A DNA stretch of 64,000 bases from Cognatiyoonia sp965661665 (GTDB lineage: Bacteria > Pseudomonadota > Alphaproteobacteria > Rhodobacterales > Rhodobacteraceae): contig NZ_CBFIEO010000010.1 of assembly GCF_965661665.1 (NCBI RefSeq), forward strand, positions 48,292-112,291, read 5' to 3'. Below, in pieces: positions 25,003-33,293 of the stretch; the first letter of the stretch is position 1, and each line of letters begins with the position of its first letter. Made by a program: the position numbers and the translations under genes. The notes below the pieces were generated by a model. The model was not told the origin of the DNA. It did no database searches and saw only the letters and a list, made by a program, of their open reading frames with translations.

Positions 25003-26247
25003 ATGAAGCGTTATTCCGCCTTTGCAATTGCGAGAGAAGCGTTCCGCCAGCATTCAGGCTGGAACCGCGCGTGGGCGTCGCCTGAACCCAAGAAACGCTA
25101 TGACGTCGTGATCGTTGGGGCAGGTGGGCACGGTCTGGCCACTGCGTACTATCTCGGTAAAAACTTCGGTATCACAAAAGTCGCGGTTATCGACAAAGGC
25201 TGGCTTGGCGGCGGGAACACAGGCCGAAACACTACAATTATCCGGTCAAACTACCTTCAAGACCCCTCCGCAGCGATCTACGAAAAGGCCCGCAGCCTTT
25301 ATGAGACGATGTCGCAGGATTTGAATTACAACGTGATGTTCAGCCCCCGCGGGGTCATCATGCTGGCGCAAACCCAGCATGAAATCCGCGGCTATAAGCG
25401 CACCGCACACGCTAATTCGCTCCAAGGAGTTGAGACCGAATGGATTGGTCCTGAGCGCGTGAAAGAGCTGTGCCCGATCATTAACCTCGAAGGTCCGCGC
25501 TATCCGGTATTGGGCGGCCTTTGGCAGGCGCGCGGCGGCTCCGCCCGTCACGATGCGGTGGCGTGGGGCTATGCGCGTGCTTGTTCTGACATGGGCATGG
25601 ACATCATCCAGCAGTGCGAAGTCACCGGCGTGATGACCGATAGCGGCAAGGTCAAAGGTGTGAACACGACGAAAGGTGACATCTTCTGTGACAAGCTCGG
25701 CATGGTCGTCGCAGGTCACGCTTCCGTCTTGGCAGGGATGGCAGGCTTCCAACTGCCGATCGAATCCGTCCCGCTTCAGGCGCTGGTGTCAGAGCCGATA
25801 AAGCCCTGCATGGACGTGGTGGTGATGGCAAACACCGTCCACGGCTACATGAGCCAGTCTGACAAAGGTGAAATGGTGATTGGTGGCGGCACCGACGGGC
25901 ACAACAACTACACCCAGCGCGGGTCATTCCATCATATCGAAGAAACCGTTCGCGCGTTGGTCGAAACCTTCCCAATGATTGCGCGGCTGAAGATGCTGCG
26001 GCAATGGGGCGGGATTGTGGATGTCACAGGCGATCGCTCCGCCATTTTGTCCAAAACACCTGTCGATGGGATCTTCGTGAACTGCGGCTGGGGCACCGGT
26101 GGGTTCAAGGCGATCCCGGGTTCTGGCTGGGCGATGGCCGAACTGATGGCCAAGGGCTATTCCCCGCTCACCGAAGAATTCAACATGTTCCGCTTCAAAG
26201 AAGGCAAGTTCATCGACGAAAGCGTCGCCGCAGGGGTGGCGCACTGA
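25003..26247 (+). CDS. soxB: sarcosine oxidase subunit beta
   Basis: This is the FAD-containing subunit that binds covalent FMN and oxidises sarcosine in the heterotetrameric enzyme. The dinucleotide motif 'VVIVGAGGHGLATAYYLG' lies near residue 35. 'GGNTGRNTTIIRSNY' and the C-terminal 'WGGIVDVTGDRSAILSKTP' and 'GWGTGGFKAIPGSG' are family hallmarks. ATG 25003 gives 414 residues, as usual; the frame extends upstream only without similarity. soxD-soxA-soxG follow after an unusual 676-bp gap. Confidence 0.96.
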   Translation: MKRYSAFAIAREAFRQHSGWNRAWASPEPKKRYDVVIVGAGGHGLATAYYLGKNFGITKVAVIDKGWLGGGNTGRNTTIIRSNYLQDPSAAIYEKARSLYETMSQDLNYNVMFSPRGVIMLAQTQHEIRGYKRTAHANSLQGVETEWIGPERVKELCPIINLEGPRYPVLGGLWQARGGSARHDAVAWGYARACSDMGMDIIQQCEVTGVMTDSGKVKGVNTTKGDIFCDKLGMVVAGHASVLAGMAGFQLPIESVPLQALVSEPIKPCMDVVVMANTVHGYMSQSDKGEMVIGGGTDGHNNYTQRGSFHHIEETVRALVETFPMIARLKMLRQWGGIVDVTGDRSAILSKTPVDGIFVNCGWGTGGFKAIPGSGWAMAELMAKGYSPLTEEFNMFRFKEGKFIDESVAAGVAH

Positions 26248-26270
26248 TGTTTGGGTCGCTCTACGACGGA

Positions 26271-26396
26271 TCAGTCTTTGTCAGACGGGGGTTTGTCGCT
26301 TTTGTCGGTGGGGTCACGCGACCAGCGTTTGGCGCCGAACACCCAGATCATGTTGATGGCGACAAGTACCAACAGAATGAGAACGAAGCCTTCCAT
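26271..26396 (-). CDS. possible small single-helix membrane protein, antisense in the sox gap
   Basis: A 41-codon frame on the minus strand, ATG 26396 to TGA 26271, encodes one hydrophobic helix (about residues 3-20), then 'GAKRWSRDPTDKSDKPP' and an acidic/lysine tail. This topology looks protein-like and not random. The ribosome site is weak (AAGGCG, 18 bases upstream). It lies between soxB and another small gene that point the other way. No family is recognised. Confidence 0.45.
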   Translation of the reverse strand: MEGFVLILLVLVAINMIWVFGAKRWSRDPTDKSDKPPSDKD

Positions 26397-26581
26397 GCCG
26401 GAAGCGTGAGCGCCTTGGAACGTTTGGTCAACACTAACCCCAAAGGCTACTCAGCGCCTTTTGGCACATCGCAACCCGCCAATTTAACCATCCTGTGCTC
26501 AAATTCACCCGGACCGCGCGATGATCTGGTGTTTCCTCTCCAACCTGCTTTCATGAAGCAGCCAACAGAAGAGAAAATCAC

Positions 26582-26785
26582 ATGGTTGATTACAAGACGA
26601 AGTATTCGCCAGAGCAATGCGATGGCATCGGGCTTTACGTGGTCGCGATCTTCATTGTCGGCTTCATGCTCTTCGCCCTCTTTGCGGGCGGCGGCGGTAC
26701 GACAACTGATCCAGCGCTCTATGCTGCGCCTGACGCAGTTGATGCAACAAAAGGGGCAGAAGTCACCACAACGCTCGGCGAATAA
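26582..26785 (+). CDS. small membrane protein of unknown function
   Basis: A 67-residue protein with one hydrophobic helix (residues about 18-38), a Gly run (Ala-Gly-Gly-Gly-Gly) and an Ala/Thr-rich C-terminus. AGAAGAG lies upstream of the ATG. It ends 31 bases before a strong terminator, so it may be transcribed as a short unit downstream of soxB. I recognise no family. Confidence 0.6.
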   Translation: MVDYKTKYSPEQCDGIGLYVVAIFIVGFMLFALFAGGGGTTTDPALYAAPDAVDATKGAEVTTTLGE

Positions 26786-26816
26786 ACCCCCAAAGACCAC
26801 TCACCGGCCGAGTTTT

Positions 26817-26845
26817 GGCGGGCGCGGTCATGCGCCCGCCTTTTT
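26817..26845 (+). terminator. rho-independent terminator after the soxB segment
   Basis: A 9-bp perfect stem (GGCGGGCGC/GCGCCCGCC), a 6-base loop and TTTTT follow the 67-residue gene. It separates soxB and the small gene from soxDAG transcriptionally. Confidence 0.85.
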
Positions 26846-26848
26846 CGC

Positions 26849-26891
26849 GTGTACATACGCTGTGTGTACGCTGTGTGTACGCCCTGTGTAC
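26849..26891 (+). repeat. four GTGTAC direct repeats upstream of soxD
   Basis: GTGTAC begins at 26849, 26864, 26875 and 26886; the last three are spaced exactly 11 bases and form near-identical tandem units (CTGTGTGTACG type). The array lies directly after the terminator and 33 bases before soxD. Spacing near one helical turn would suit cooperative binding of a regulator or reflect slippage; no protein is known for it. Confidence 0.6.
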
Positions 26892-26923
26892 GCAAAACAT
26901 ACCCCATTTTCAGAGGTTCGCGC

Positions 26924-27247
26924 ATGCTAACATTGCATTGCCCAAACTGCGGCGTAGACGTCGACGAAACCGATCTGCACGGCGGCGGGGAGGCGCATCT
27001 GATGCGTTTCGGTCCCGGCTCAACAGATGATGAATTTCATGACTATCTGTTCATGCGTGACAACCCCAAAGGAGTGCATTTCGAACGCTGGCACCACATT
27101 TATGGCTGCGGGAAATGGTTCCTCGCTGCGCGCTGCACAGCTACATTGGAGGTGTTCGGCACCTATCCTGCTCAGACCACAGAACCGCCTAAGGACGTGA
27201 TCGATACGATCAAAGCAAAACGACCAGAGTGGGGAGGTAAATCATGA
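26924..27247 (+). CDS. soxD: sarcosine oxidase subunit delta
   Basis: This is the small zinc-binding subunit of heterotetrameric sarcosine oxidase (107 residues). The first pair 'CPNCG' near residue 6, 'YGCGKWF' near residue 60 and 'ARC' supply the zinc ligands. ATG 26924 follows AGAGG; the frame continues upstream only through the repeat array. It overlaps soxA by ATGA. Confidence 0.95.
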   Translation: MLTLHCPNCGVDVDETDLHGGGEAHLMRFGPGSTDDEFHDYLFMRDNPKGVHFERWHHIYGCGKWFLAARCTATLEVFGTYPAQTTEPPKDVIDTIKAKRPEWGGKS

Positions 27248-30200
27248 GCACACGTTTGCAGTCCGGAGGCCGTTTGTTGAACAAAAGCAAGCCAGTATTC
27301 TTCACCTTTAATGGAAAGAAGCTGCGCGGCTATGAAGGCGACACGCTTGCCTCCGCCTTGCTGGCGAACGACCAAATGCTGGTCGGCCGCTCCTTCAAAT
27401 ACCACCGCCCGCGCGGCGTTGTCGCCTCCGGCGCGGAGGAGCCGAACGGCCTCGTCAATTTAGGTCGTGGCGGACAGTTTGAGCCAAACCAGCGCGTCAC
27501 CACGCAGGAGTTGTTCGATGGGCTTGAAGCCACATCGCAGAACCACTTTCCGTCGCTAGAATTCGACGTTGGTGCGATCAATGCGCATTTAAGTCGGTTT
27601 CTACCTGCTGGTTTTTATTACAAAATGTTCATTCATCCGCGTCCGTTCTGGAAGTATGTGTATGAACCCTTCATCCGCAAATCGGCGGGTCTTGGTAAAG
27701 CGCCAAAGGACCGTGATGCGGACACCTACGAACACTTCCACGCCCACGTTGATGTGTTGATCGTGGGTGGCGGTATTTCTGGCCTTTCCGCCGCCCTCGC
27801 GGCTGGACGTTTGGGGGCACAGGTGTTGGTCATTGAGCAGACCGCCAACTGGGGCGGTCGCGCGATGGTCGATGAGCCTGAGATTGACAATATGCGCGCA
27901 AGCGCATGGGCTGCGCAGACCTGTCAGGAGTTGGACGCCATGTCTAACGTCCAGCGCCGTTCCCGCATGATGGGATCAGGTATTTACGACCATGGTTATG
28001 CGATGGCCTATGAGCGTCTGGGGGACCACGGGGCGCACGAAGGGCCACGACACAGACTTTGGAAAATCCGCGCAAAGCAGATCATCACCGCAACAGGGAG
28101 CATCGAACGCCCATTATCTTTTGCAGCCAACGACTTGCCCGGCGTTCTTTTGGCATCTGCGGTCCGCGATTATGTGGTGAACCACGGCGTTTCCGTCGGG
28201 GATCGCACGGTTGTGGTCACCAACAATGACGACGCCTACCGCACCGCGATTGCCCTAAAAGAAGCAGGTCTTGAAGTGCCTGCAATCCTGGACGCGCGGA
28301 CAGAGGCGAAAGGCGAACTGCCAAACGCCGCACGCGACCTCGGCATTCGCGTTGAGACTGGCAAGGGGATTGCCAAGGTCAAAGGCGGCAAGCGCGTCAA
28401 AGGCGTGGACATCTGTGCACAGGCGGGCGAAGGCTCGGTCTTGGAAGAGATTGAGTGCGATTGCGTCGCTATGTCCGGCGGCTGGTCGCCTGTTGTGCAT
28501 CTGTGGTCACACTGCGGCGGCAAGCTCAATTGGGATGACGCGCAAGCAATGTTTCGACCAGACCCGACACGCCCACCGCTGAACCAAAACGGCATCGGTT
28601 TCGTCAGCACAGCAGGCACAGCGAACGGCTACCTTGGCACTGAAGATGCGCTGGCAGATGCCTATGATGCGGGCGCGAGAGCGGCCAAGCTGGCAGGTGC
28701 CAAAGGCAAGGCTGGCAAGGCGCCAACGGGTGCGGATGCACAGCAAGAGCCGATCTCTTCCGTCTGGTTGATGCCGCAGGGCGCGTCCTACAAATTGCGC
28801 GCAAAAGCGTGGCTCGATTTTCAGAACGACGTGAAGGTGAGCGATGTGCAACTCGCCGCGCAAGAGGGTTTTGAGAGCGTCGAACACGCCAAACGCTACA
28901 CCACACTGGGCATGGCAACCGATCAAGGGAAGTTGAGCAATATCAATGGTCTGGCGATCCTTTCCAAATCACTTGATTCCGAAATTCCGAACGTTGGTAC
29001 CACCACATTCCGGCCGCCTTACACGCCGATCTCCATGTCCTCCATCGCTGGTGTTGCTCAGAATGAGCTGTTCCAGCCGCTGCGCATGACGCCCGTCTCA
29101 AGCTGGTCGAACGACAATGGCGCTGACAATGAGCCGGTAGGCGCGTGGCGCAGACCGTTTGCCTACATGCGAGACGGTGAAAGCGTTCATGACGCGGTGA
29201 ACCGCGAGGTGAAGAATACGCGGGAGGCGCTGGGGCTGTTGGACGCCTCGACCCTAGGCAAGCTCATTGTCAAAGGCCCCGATGCGGGAAAGTTCCTCGA
29301 CATGATGTACACCAACATGATGTCGACCCTGAAGGTCGGCAAATGCCGCTACGGATTGATGTGTACGGAAAACGGCTTCCTCATGGATGACGGCGTTGTT
29401 GCGCGGATCGATGAGGACACATGGCTGTGCCACACCACCACTGGCGGGGCGGAGCGCATCCACGGTTGGATGGAAGACTGGTTGCAATGCGAATGGTGGG
29501 ACTGGAAAGTCTATGTCGCCAATGTGACGGAGCAATTCGCACAGATTGCTGTTGTCGGTCCCAACGCGCGGAACGTGCTTGAGAAACTGGGCGGCATGGA
29601 TGTCTCCAAAGAGGCGCTGCAATTCATGGAATGGCGTGACGGCACGATCGGTGGCTTTGATGCGCGGGCCTATCGGATCAGCTTTTCCGGCGAACTTAGT
29701 TATGAAATCGCGGTGCCTGCTAGCCAAGGCCGCGCCTTCTGGGATGCGCTGATGGAGGCCGGTGAAGAATTTGGTGTCATGCCCTATGGCACCGAATGCC
29801 TGCACATTCTGCGGGCCGAGAAGGGCTTCATTATGATCGGAGATGAAACCGATGGTACGGTCATCCCACAAGATTTGAACCTTCAGTGGGCTCTATCGAA
29901 GAAAAAGGACGACTACCTCGGCAAACGCGCGCATGAGCGCAGTCATATGGCCGACCCTAACCGATGGAAGCTGGTGGGGCTGGAGACGGTCGATGGGTCT
30001 GTCCTGCCTGATGGTGCTTATGTTATTGCGGAAGGCACCAATGAAAACGGCCAGCGGAACACGCAGGGGCGTGTGACCTCCACCTATTTCTCCGCCAACT
30101 TGGGGCGCGGAATTGCAATGGGGTTGGTGCGAAACGGGCCTGACCGGATGGGGGAGGTGATTTCCTTTACCAACACCGAGGGCGAGCCAATCCGCGCCAA

Positions 30201-30252
30201 AATCGTTAATCCGGTTGTCTATGACCCAGAGGGGGAGAAGCAGAATGTTTAA
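27244..30252 (+). CDS. soxA: sarcosine oxidase subunit alpha
   Basis: This is the large NAD- and tetrahydrofolate-binding subunit, which captures the methylene group from sarcosine oxidation as 5,10-methylene-THF. Regions in order: an N-terminal ferredoxin-like domain ('RSFKYHRPRG' near residue 50), the NAD motif 'VLIVGGGISGLSAALAAGRL' near residue 172, a second nucleotide fold around 'VVVTNNDDAYRTAIALKEAG', and C-terminal GcvT-like folate domains from about residue 600 ('SFSGELSYEIAVP'). Its 1002 residues are normal. It is coupled to soxD and soxG by overlaps. Confidence 0.96.
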   Translation: MSTRLQSGGRLLNKSKPVFFTFNGKKLRGYEGDTLASALLANDQMLVGRSFKYHRPRGVVASGAEEPNGLVNLGRGGQFEPNQRVTTQELFDGLEATSQNHFPSLEFDVGAINAHLSRFLPAGFYYKMFIHPRPFWKYVYEPFIRKSAGLGKAPKDRDADTYEHFHAHVDVLIVGGGISGLSAALAAGRLGAQVLVIEQTANWGGRAMVDEPEIDNMRASAWAAQTCQELDAMSNVQRRSRMMGSGIYDHGYAMAYERLGDHGAHEGPRHRLWKIRAKQIITATGSIERPLSFAANDLPGVLLASAVRDYVVNHGVSVGDRTVVVTNNDDAYRTAIALKEAGLEVPAILDARTEAKGELPNAARDLGIRVETGKGIAKVKGGKRVKGVDICAQAGEGSVLEEIECDCVAMSGGWSPVVHLWSHCGGKLNWDDAQAMFRPDPTRPPLNQNGIGFVSTAGTANGYLGTEDALADAYDAGARAAKLAGAKGKAGKAPTGADAQQEPISSVWLMPQGASYKLRAKAWLDFQNDVKVSDVQLAAQEGFESVEHAKRYTTLGMATDQGKLSNINGLAILSKSLDSEIPNVGTTTFRPPYTPISMSSIAGVAQNELFQPLRMTPVSSWSNDNGADNEPVGAWRRPFAYMRDGESVHDAVNREVKNTREALGLLDASTLGKLIVKGPDAGKFLDMMYTNMMSTLKVGKCRYGLMCTENGFLMDDGVVARIDEDTWLCHTTTGGAERIHGWMEDWLQCEWWDWKVYVANVTEQFAQIAVVGPNARNVLEKLGGMDVSKEALQFMEWRDGTIGGFDARAYRISFSGELSYEIAVPASQGRAFWDALMEAGEEFGVMPYGTECLHILRAEKGFIMIGDETDGTVIPQDLNLQWALSKKKDDYLGKRAHERSHMADPNRWKLVGLETVDGSVLPDGAYVIAEGTNENGQRNTQGRVTSTYFSANLGRGIAMGLVRNGPDRMGEVISFTNTEGEPIRAKIVNPVVYDPEGEKQNV

Positions 30253-30811
30253 TGCTGTGAGCGCTTTGGACGGGCAAGTGGCCCCTGGTGAAGTCACCGT
30301 GCGGGAGCTTGGTCTGCGCGGGATGGTGACACTGCGCGGTGATCTGTCGTCACGCAAATTGCAGAACGTGTGCAAAAAGCTAACGGGCGTTGCGTTCCCA
30401 AAGCAGGGCGGCGTGGCGTCTGACGGGGACAAGGGCCTTGCGTGGATGTCACCGGACGAAGTGCTGGTGATGGTCCCACATGCGAGGGCGACGGCGGCCG
30501 TGGCCGAGATTGAGAAGGCATTGAAGGGCGATCATTTCGTGGTCGTCAACGTCTCCGACGCCCGCGCGGTGTTCTCCGTTCAAGGCGCGTTTTCGCGAGA
30601 GGTGATTGCGAAATTGGCACCAGCGGACCTGCATCCCGATCGGTTCAAAGAAGGCATGATGCGCCGGACCCGTCTGGGTCAGGTGGCTGCGGCCTTTTGG
30701 ATGGTCGATGACGAGACCTTTCATGTAATCTGTTTTAGGTCGGTGGCCGAGTATACGTTTAAGCTGCTGGCGGCGTCTGCTGGTGCTGGACGGGTTGGAT
30801 TTTTAGCTTGA
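30245..30811 (+). CDS. soxG: sarcosine oxidase subunit gamma
   Basis: The gamma subunit is a structural, GcvT-related subunit of the heterotetrameric enzyme. ATG 30245 overlaps the soxA stop by 8 bases, giving 188 residues. 'MSPDEVLVMVP' and 'VVVNVSDARAVFSVQG' are typical of SoxG. It ends the soxDAG operon; no clear terminator follows. Confidence 0.92.
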   Translation: MFNAVSALDGQVAPGEVTVRELGLRGMVTLRGDLSSRKLQNVCKKLTGVAFPKQGGVASDGDKGLAWMSPDEVLVMVPHARATAAVAEIEKALKGDHFVVVNVSDARAVFSVQGAFSREVIAKLAPADLHPDRFKEGMMRRTRLGQVAAAFWMVDDETFHVICFRSVAEYTFKLLAASAGAGRVGFLA

Positions 30812-30989
30812 GCCGAAGAATCTCTCCTGAGCCAAAAGGTGTACAGGTCAAACTCACCTGAGGGTACTCCACTCTCCCCAAACGGAACATTTTGCCGTTC
30901 CACCCGTTGGCTTAAGAGTGAATGACCTTGACCTAGAGTACATTTGCCCTTTTTAACAAACTAACAACCACCAACAGAAAGATGGTCCG

Positions 30990-31589
30990 ATGGCTTTTTC
31001 CCTTCCTGATCTTCCCTATGCACATGACGCTTTGGCGTCTAAAGGCATGTCCGCTGAAACTCTCGAATATCACCACGATTTGCACCACAACGCCTATGTC
31101 ACAAACGGCAACAAGGCGATTGAAGGGACAGAGTGGGAAGGCAAGTCGATGGAAGAGATCATTGTCGGCACCTACGACAAATCTGCGGTTGCTCAGAACG
31201 GCATCTTCAACAACATCTCCCAGCTTTGGAACCACAACCAATTTTGGGAAATGATGGGCCCAGGTGACAGCACTATGCCAGGTGAGCTGGAGAAAGCACT
31301 GGTTGAAAGCTTTGGCTCGGTCGACGAATTCAAATCCCAATTCTCCGCCGCTGGTGCGGGTCAGTTTGGTTCCGGCTGGTGCTGGCTGGTCAAGAACGCG
31401 GACGGCTCCTTGGCAGTGACAAAGACAGAGAACGGCGTTAACCCGCTTTGCTTTGGCCAGACAGCGTTGCTTGGCTGCGATGTGTGGGAGCACAGCTACT
31501 ACATCGATTTCCGCAACAAGCGCCCTGCCTATCTGTCGAACTTCCTCGAAAATCTGGTGAACTGGGAAAATGTTGCCTCGCGCATGTAG
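30990..31589 (+). CDS. sodB: superoxide dismutase, Fe type
   Basis: The enzyme converts superoxide to oxygen and hydrogen peroxide in the cytoplasm. The metal ligands are seen in 'EYHHDLHHNAYV' near residue 25, 'LWNHNQFWEMM' near residue 75 and 'DVWEHSYYIDF' near residue 160. Gln in 'SQLWNH' is the Fe-type second-sphere residue. 199 residues. It is monocistronic, followed by a strong terminator. Confidence 0.95.
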   Translation: MAFSLPDLPYAHDALASKGMSAETLEYHHDLHHNAYVTNGNKAIEGTEWEGKSMEEIIVGTYDKSAVAQNGIFNNISQLWNHNQFWEMMGPGDSTMPGELEKALVESFGSVDEFKSQFSAAGAGQFGSGWCWLVKNADGSLAVTKTENGVNPLCFGQTALLGCDVWEHSYYIDFRNKRPAYLSNFLENLVNWENVASRM

Positions 31590-31613
31590 CCCATTTTCTA
31601 TTTGAATTTGGCG

Positions 31614-31646
31614 AAGGCCCGTGGGACCTCTCACGGGCCTTTTGTT
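31614..31646 (+). terminator. rho-independent terminator of sodB
   Basis: A 10-bp stem (AAGGCCCGTG/CACGGGCCTT) with an 8-base loop and TTTTGTTTT follows sodB by 24 bases. The dehydratase start lies just beyond the T tract. Confidence 0.9.
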
Positions 31647-31660
31647 TTGTGGAGGGGTCA

Positions 31661-32623
31661 TTGGGACCGACGTTGGAAGATATTGAGCAGGCACAGGCGG
31701 CGCTGGTAGGGGAGATGGTTGAGACGCCCGTGGTGTCGCTGCCCGTGTCGAAGCTGCCCGCGCGGTTGGCCGATGCAGACGTGACCGTGAAGCTTGAGCT
31801 TTTTCAGCATACCAACAGTTTCAAAGCACGGGGGGCCTATTTGGGGATCTGTGGTCTCGACGCGAGCGCGCGGCAGGCAGGCGTTGTTGCGGCAAGCGGT
31901 GGCAATCATGCGCTGGCTGTCGCGTGGTCGGCCAAAACCGCTAGCGTCGACGCGTTGATCGCAATGCCGCAAGCGACAGACTCGATGCGGGTGGAGGCGT
32001 GCCGCGCCCTTGGCGCGCGCGTTGAGCTGTGCGCCGATATGCCTGCGGCTTTCGCGTTGATGGAAGGGGAAGCGGCGAACGGGAGGTTTCTGATGCATCC
32101 CTTTGAAGGGGCGCACATGGTCCTTGGCGCCGCCACGATTGGGGCGGAGTATGTCGCCCAGGCCTCTGATGTGGATGTGTTCGTCGTACCCGTTGGAGGT
32201 GGTGGCTTGATCAGCGGCATGTCTGCGGCGATCAAGATTCTGAAGCCAAAGGCGACCGTGATCGGGGTGGAACCTATTGGCGCTGACAGTATGAAACGGA
32301 GCTTTGAGGCAGGCAGCCCGCAACGGTTAGAGCGGATCGATACGATTGCTGATAGCCTCGGCTCCCCACTCGCCATGCCGCTGACCTATGGGATTGCCAG
32401 AGCGAATGTCGACGAAATTGTCCATATTACCGACGATGATATGCGGGATGCGATGCGGGACTATTACACCGCGCTGCGGATCGTGGCGGAGCCTGCATGT
32501 TCGGCAAGCCTTGCGGCGGTCTGTGGACCGTTGAAAGACAGGCTGGCGGGGCGGCGGGTCGGGATTATAGCCTGCGGGTCAAACATTGGGCTCGCGCGGT
32601 ACCGCGAATTCTTGGGCGACTAG
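31661..32623 (+). CDS. threonine/serine dehydratase, PLP-dependent
   Basis: This fold-type II PLP enzyme is likely to deaminate threonine or serine to a 2-oxo acid. The PLP lysine is in 'NSFKARGAYLG' near residue 50, 'ASGGNHALAVAW' near residue 75 is the substrate loop, and 'VPVGGGGLISGM' near residue 190 binds the phosphate. There is no C-terminal ACT domain, so it resembles the catabolic, shorter type (320 residues). TTG 31661 is chosen because GGAGGGG lies six bases before it; the frame is open further upstream inside sodB. Its 3' end overlaps the convergent LOG gene by four bases. Confidence 0.88.
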   Translation: MGPTLEDIEQAQAALVGEMVETPVVSLPVSKLPARLADADVTVKLELFQHTNSFKARGAYLGICGLDASARQAGVVAASGGNHALAVAWSAKTASVDALIAMPQATDSMRVEACRALGARVELCADMPAAFALMEGEAANGRFLMHPFEGAHMVLGAATIGAEYVAQASDVDVFVVPVGGGGLISGMSAAIKILKPKATVIGVEPIGADSMKRSFEAGSPQRLERIDTIADSLGSPLAMPLTYGIARANVDEIVHITDDDMRDAMRDYYTALRIVAEPACSASLAAVCGPLKDRLAGRRVGIIACGSNIGLARYREFLGD

Positions 32624-33174
32624 CTCAGGGCAGACTTCAGCGCGTTTTCGAGAGCAAGGATGTCTGTCACGGATGTAACGTAGCTTAGAATGTCATCGCC
32701 CGCGAATTTTTGCTCCACGATATGGTCCAGCATTTCGAATAGCGGGTCCCAATAGCCTTCGATGTTCAAAAGAATGATCGGCTTGCTGTGTAAACTCAGT
32801 TGCCGCCATGTGAGCGCTTCGAAGAACTCATCGAGTGATCCAGCACCGCCGGGAAGAACAACCACAGCGTCAGCGTTCATGATCATGACTTTCTTCCGCT
32901 CATGCATCGTTTCCGTCAGGATGAAGCTATCAAGATCGCGCTTGCCGACTTCCCAATCCATCAGATGCGTGGGGATCACGCCAAATGTTGTGCCGCCTGC
33001 CTGCTGCACAGAGGTTGCCACGCGCCCCATCAACCCCACGTCCCCTGCGCCATAGACCAACCTCCACCTGTTGTGGGCGAGCATGGCGCCAGTGTCTTCG
33101 GCGGCTTGTGCATAAATCGGCTTCGCGCCGTCGCGTGCGCCACAATAGACACAGACGGATTTTTGAAGGGTCAT
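32620..33174 (-). CDS. LOG-family protein (TIGR00730)
   Basis: This is a Rossmann-fold member of the LOG family; some members cleave nucleoside 5'-monophosphates such as cytokinin riboside monophosphate to release the base. The hallmark 'PGGAGSLDEFFEALTW' lies near residue 107, close to the PGGxGTxxE consensus. 184 residues. The in vivo substrate is unknown. It is divergent from the LysM gene. Confidence 0.88.
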   Translation of the reverse strand: MTLQKSVCVYCGARDGAKPIYAQAAEDTGAMLAHNRWRLVYGAGDVGLMGRVATSVQQAGGTTFGVIPTHLMDWEVGKRDLDSFILTETMHERKKVMIMNADAVVVLPGGAGSLDEFFEALTWRQLSLHSKPIILLNIEGYWDPLFEMLDHIVEQKFAGDDILSYVTSVTDILALENALKSALS

Positions 33175-33293
33175 TCAAGGTCTCTTCACTGAGTTGTCTT
33201 TGACCAACCTTAGTGCTGTTGTTATGGTGTCTCAACCGTGCGGGCTGCCCATGTACGCACAGTGGGGACGAAACGACATATGGTGAGCTGAAG

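Noticed and set aside
26849..26923. Upstream extension of soxD through the GTGTAC array
   Set aside because: The open frame there uses GTG inside the repeats; ATG 26924 has a proper ribosome site and the family-standard N-terminus.
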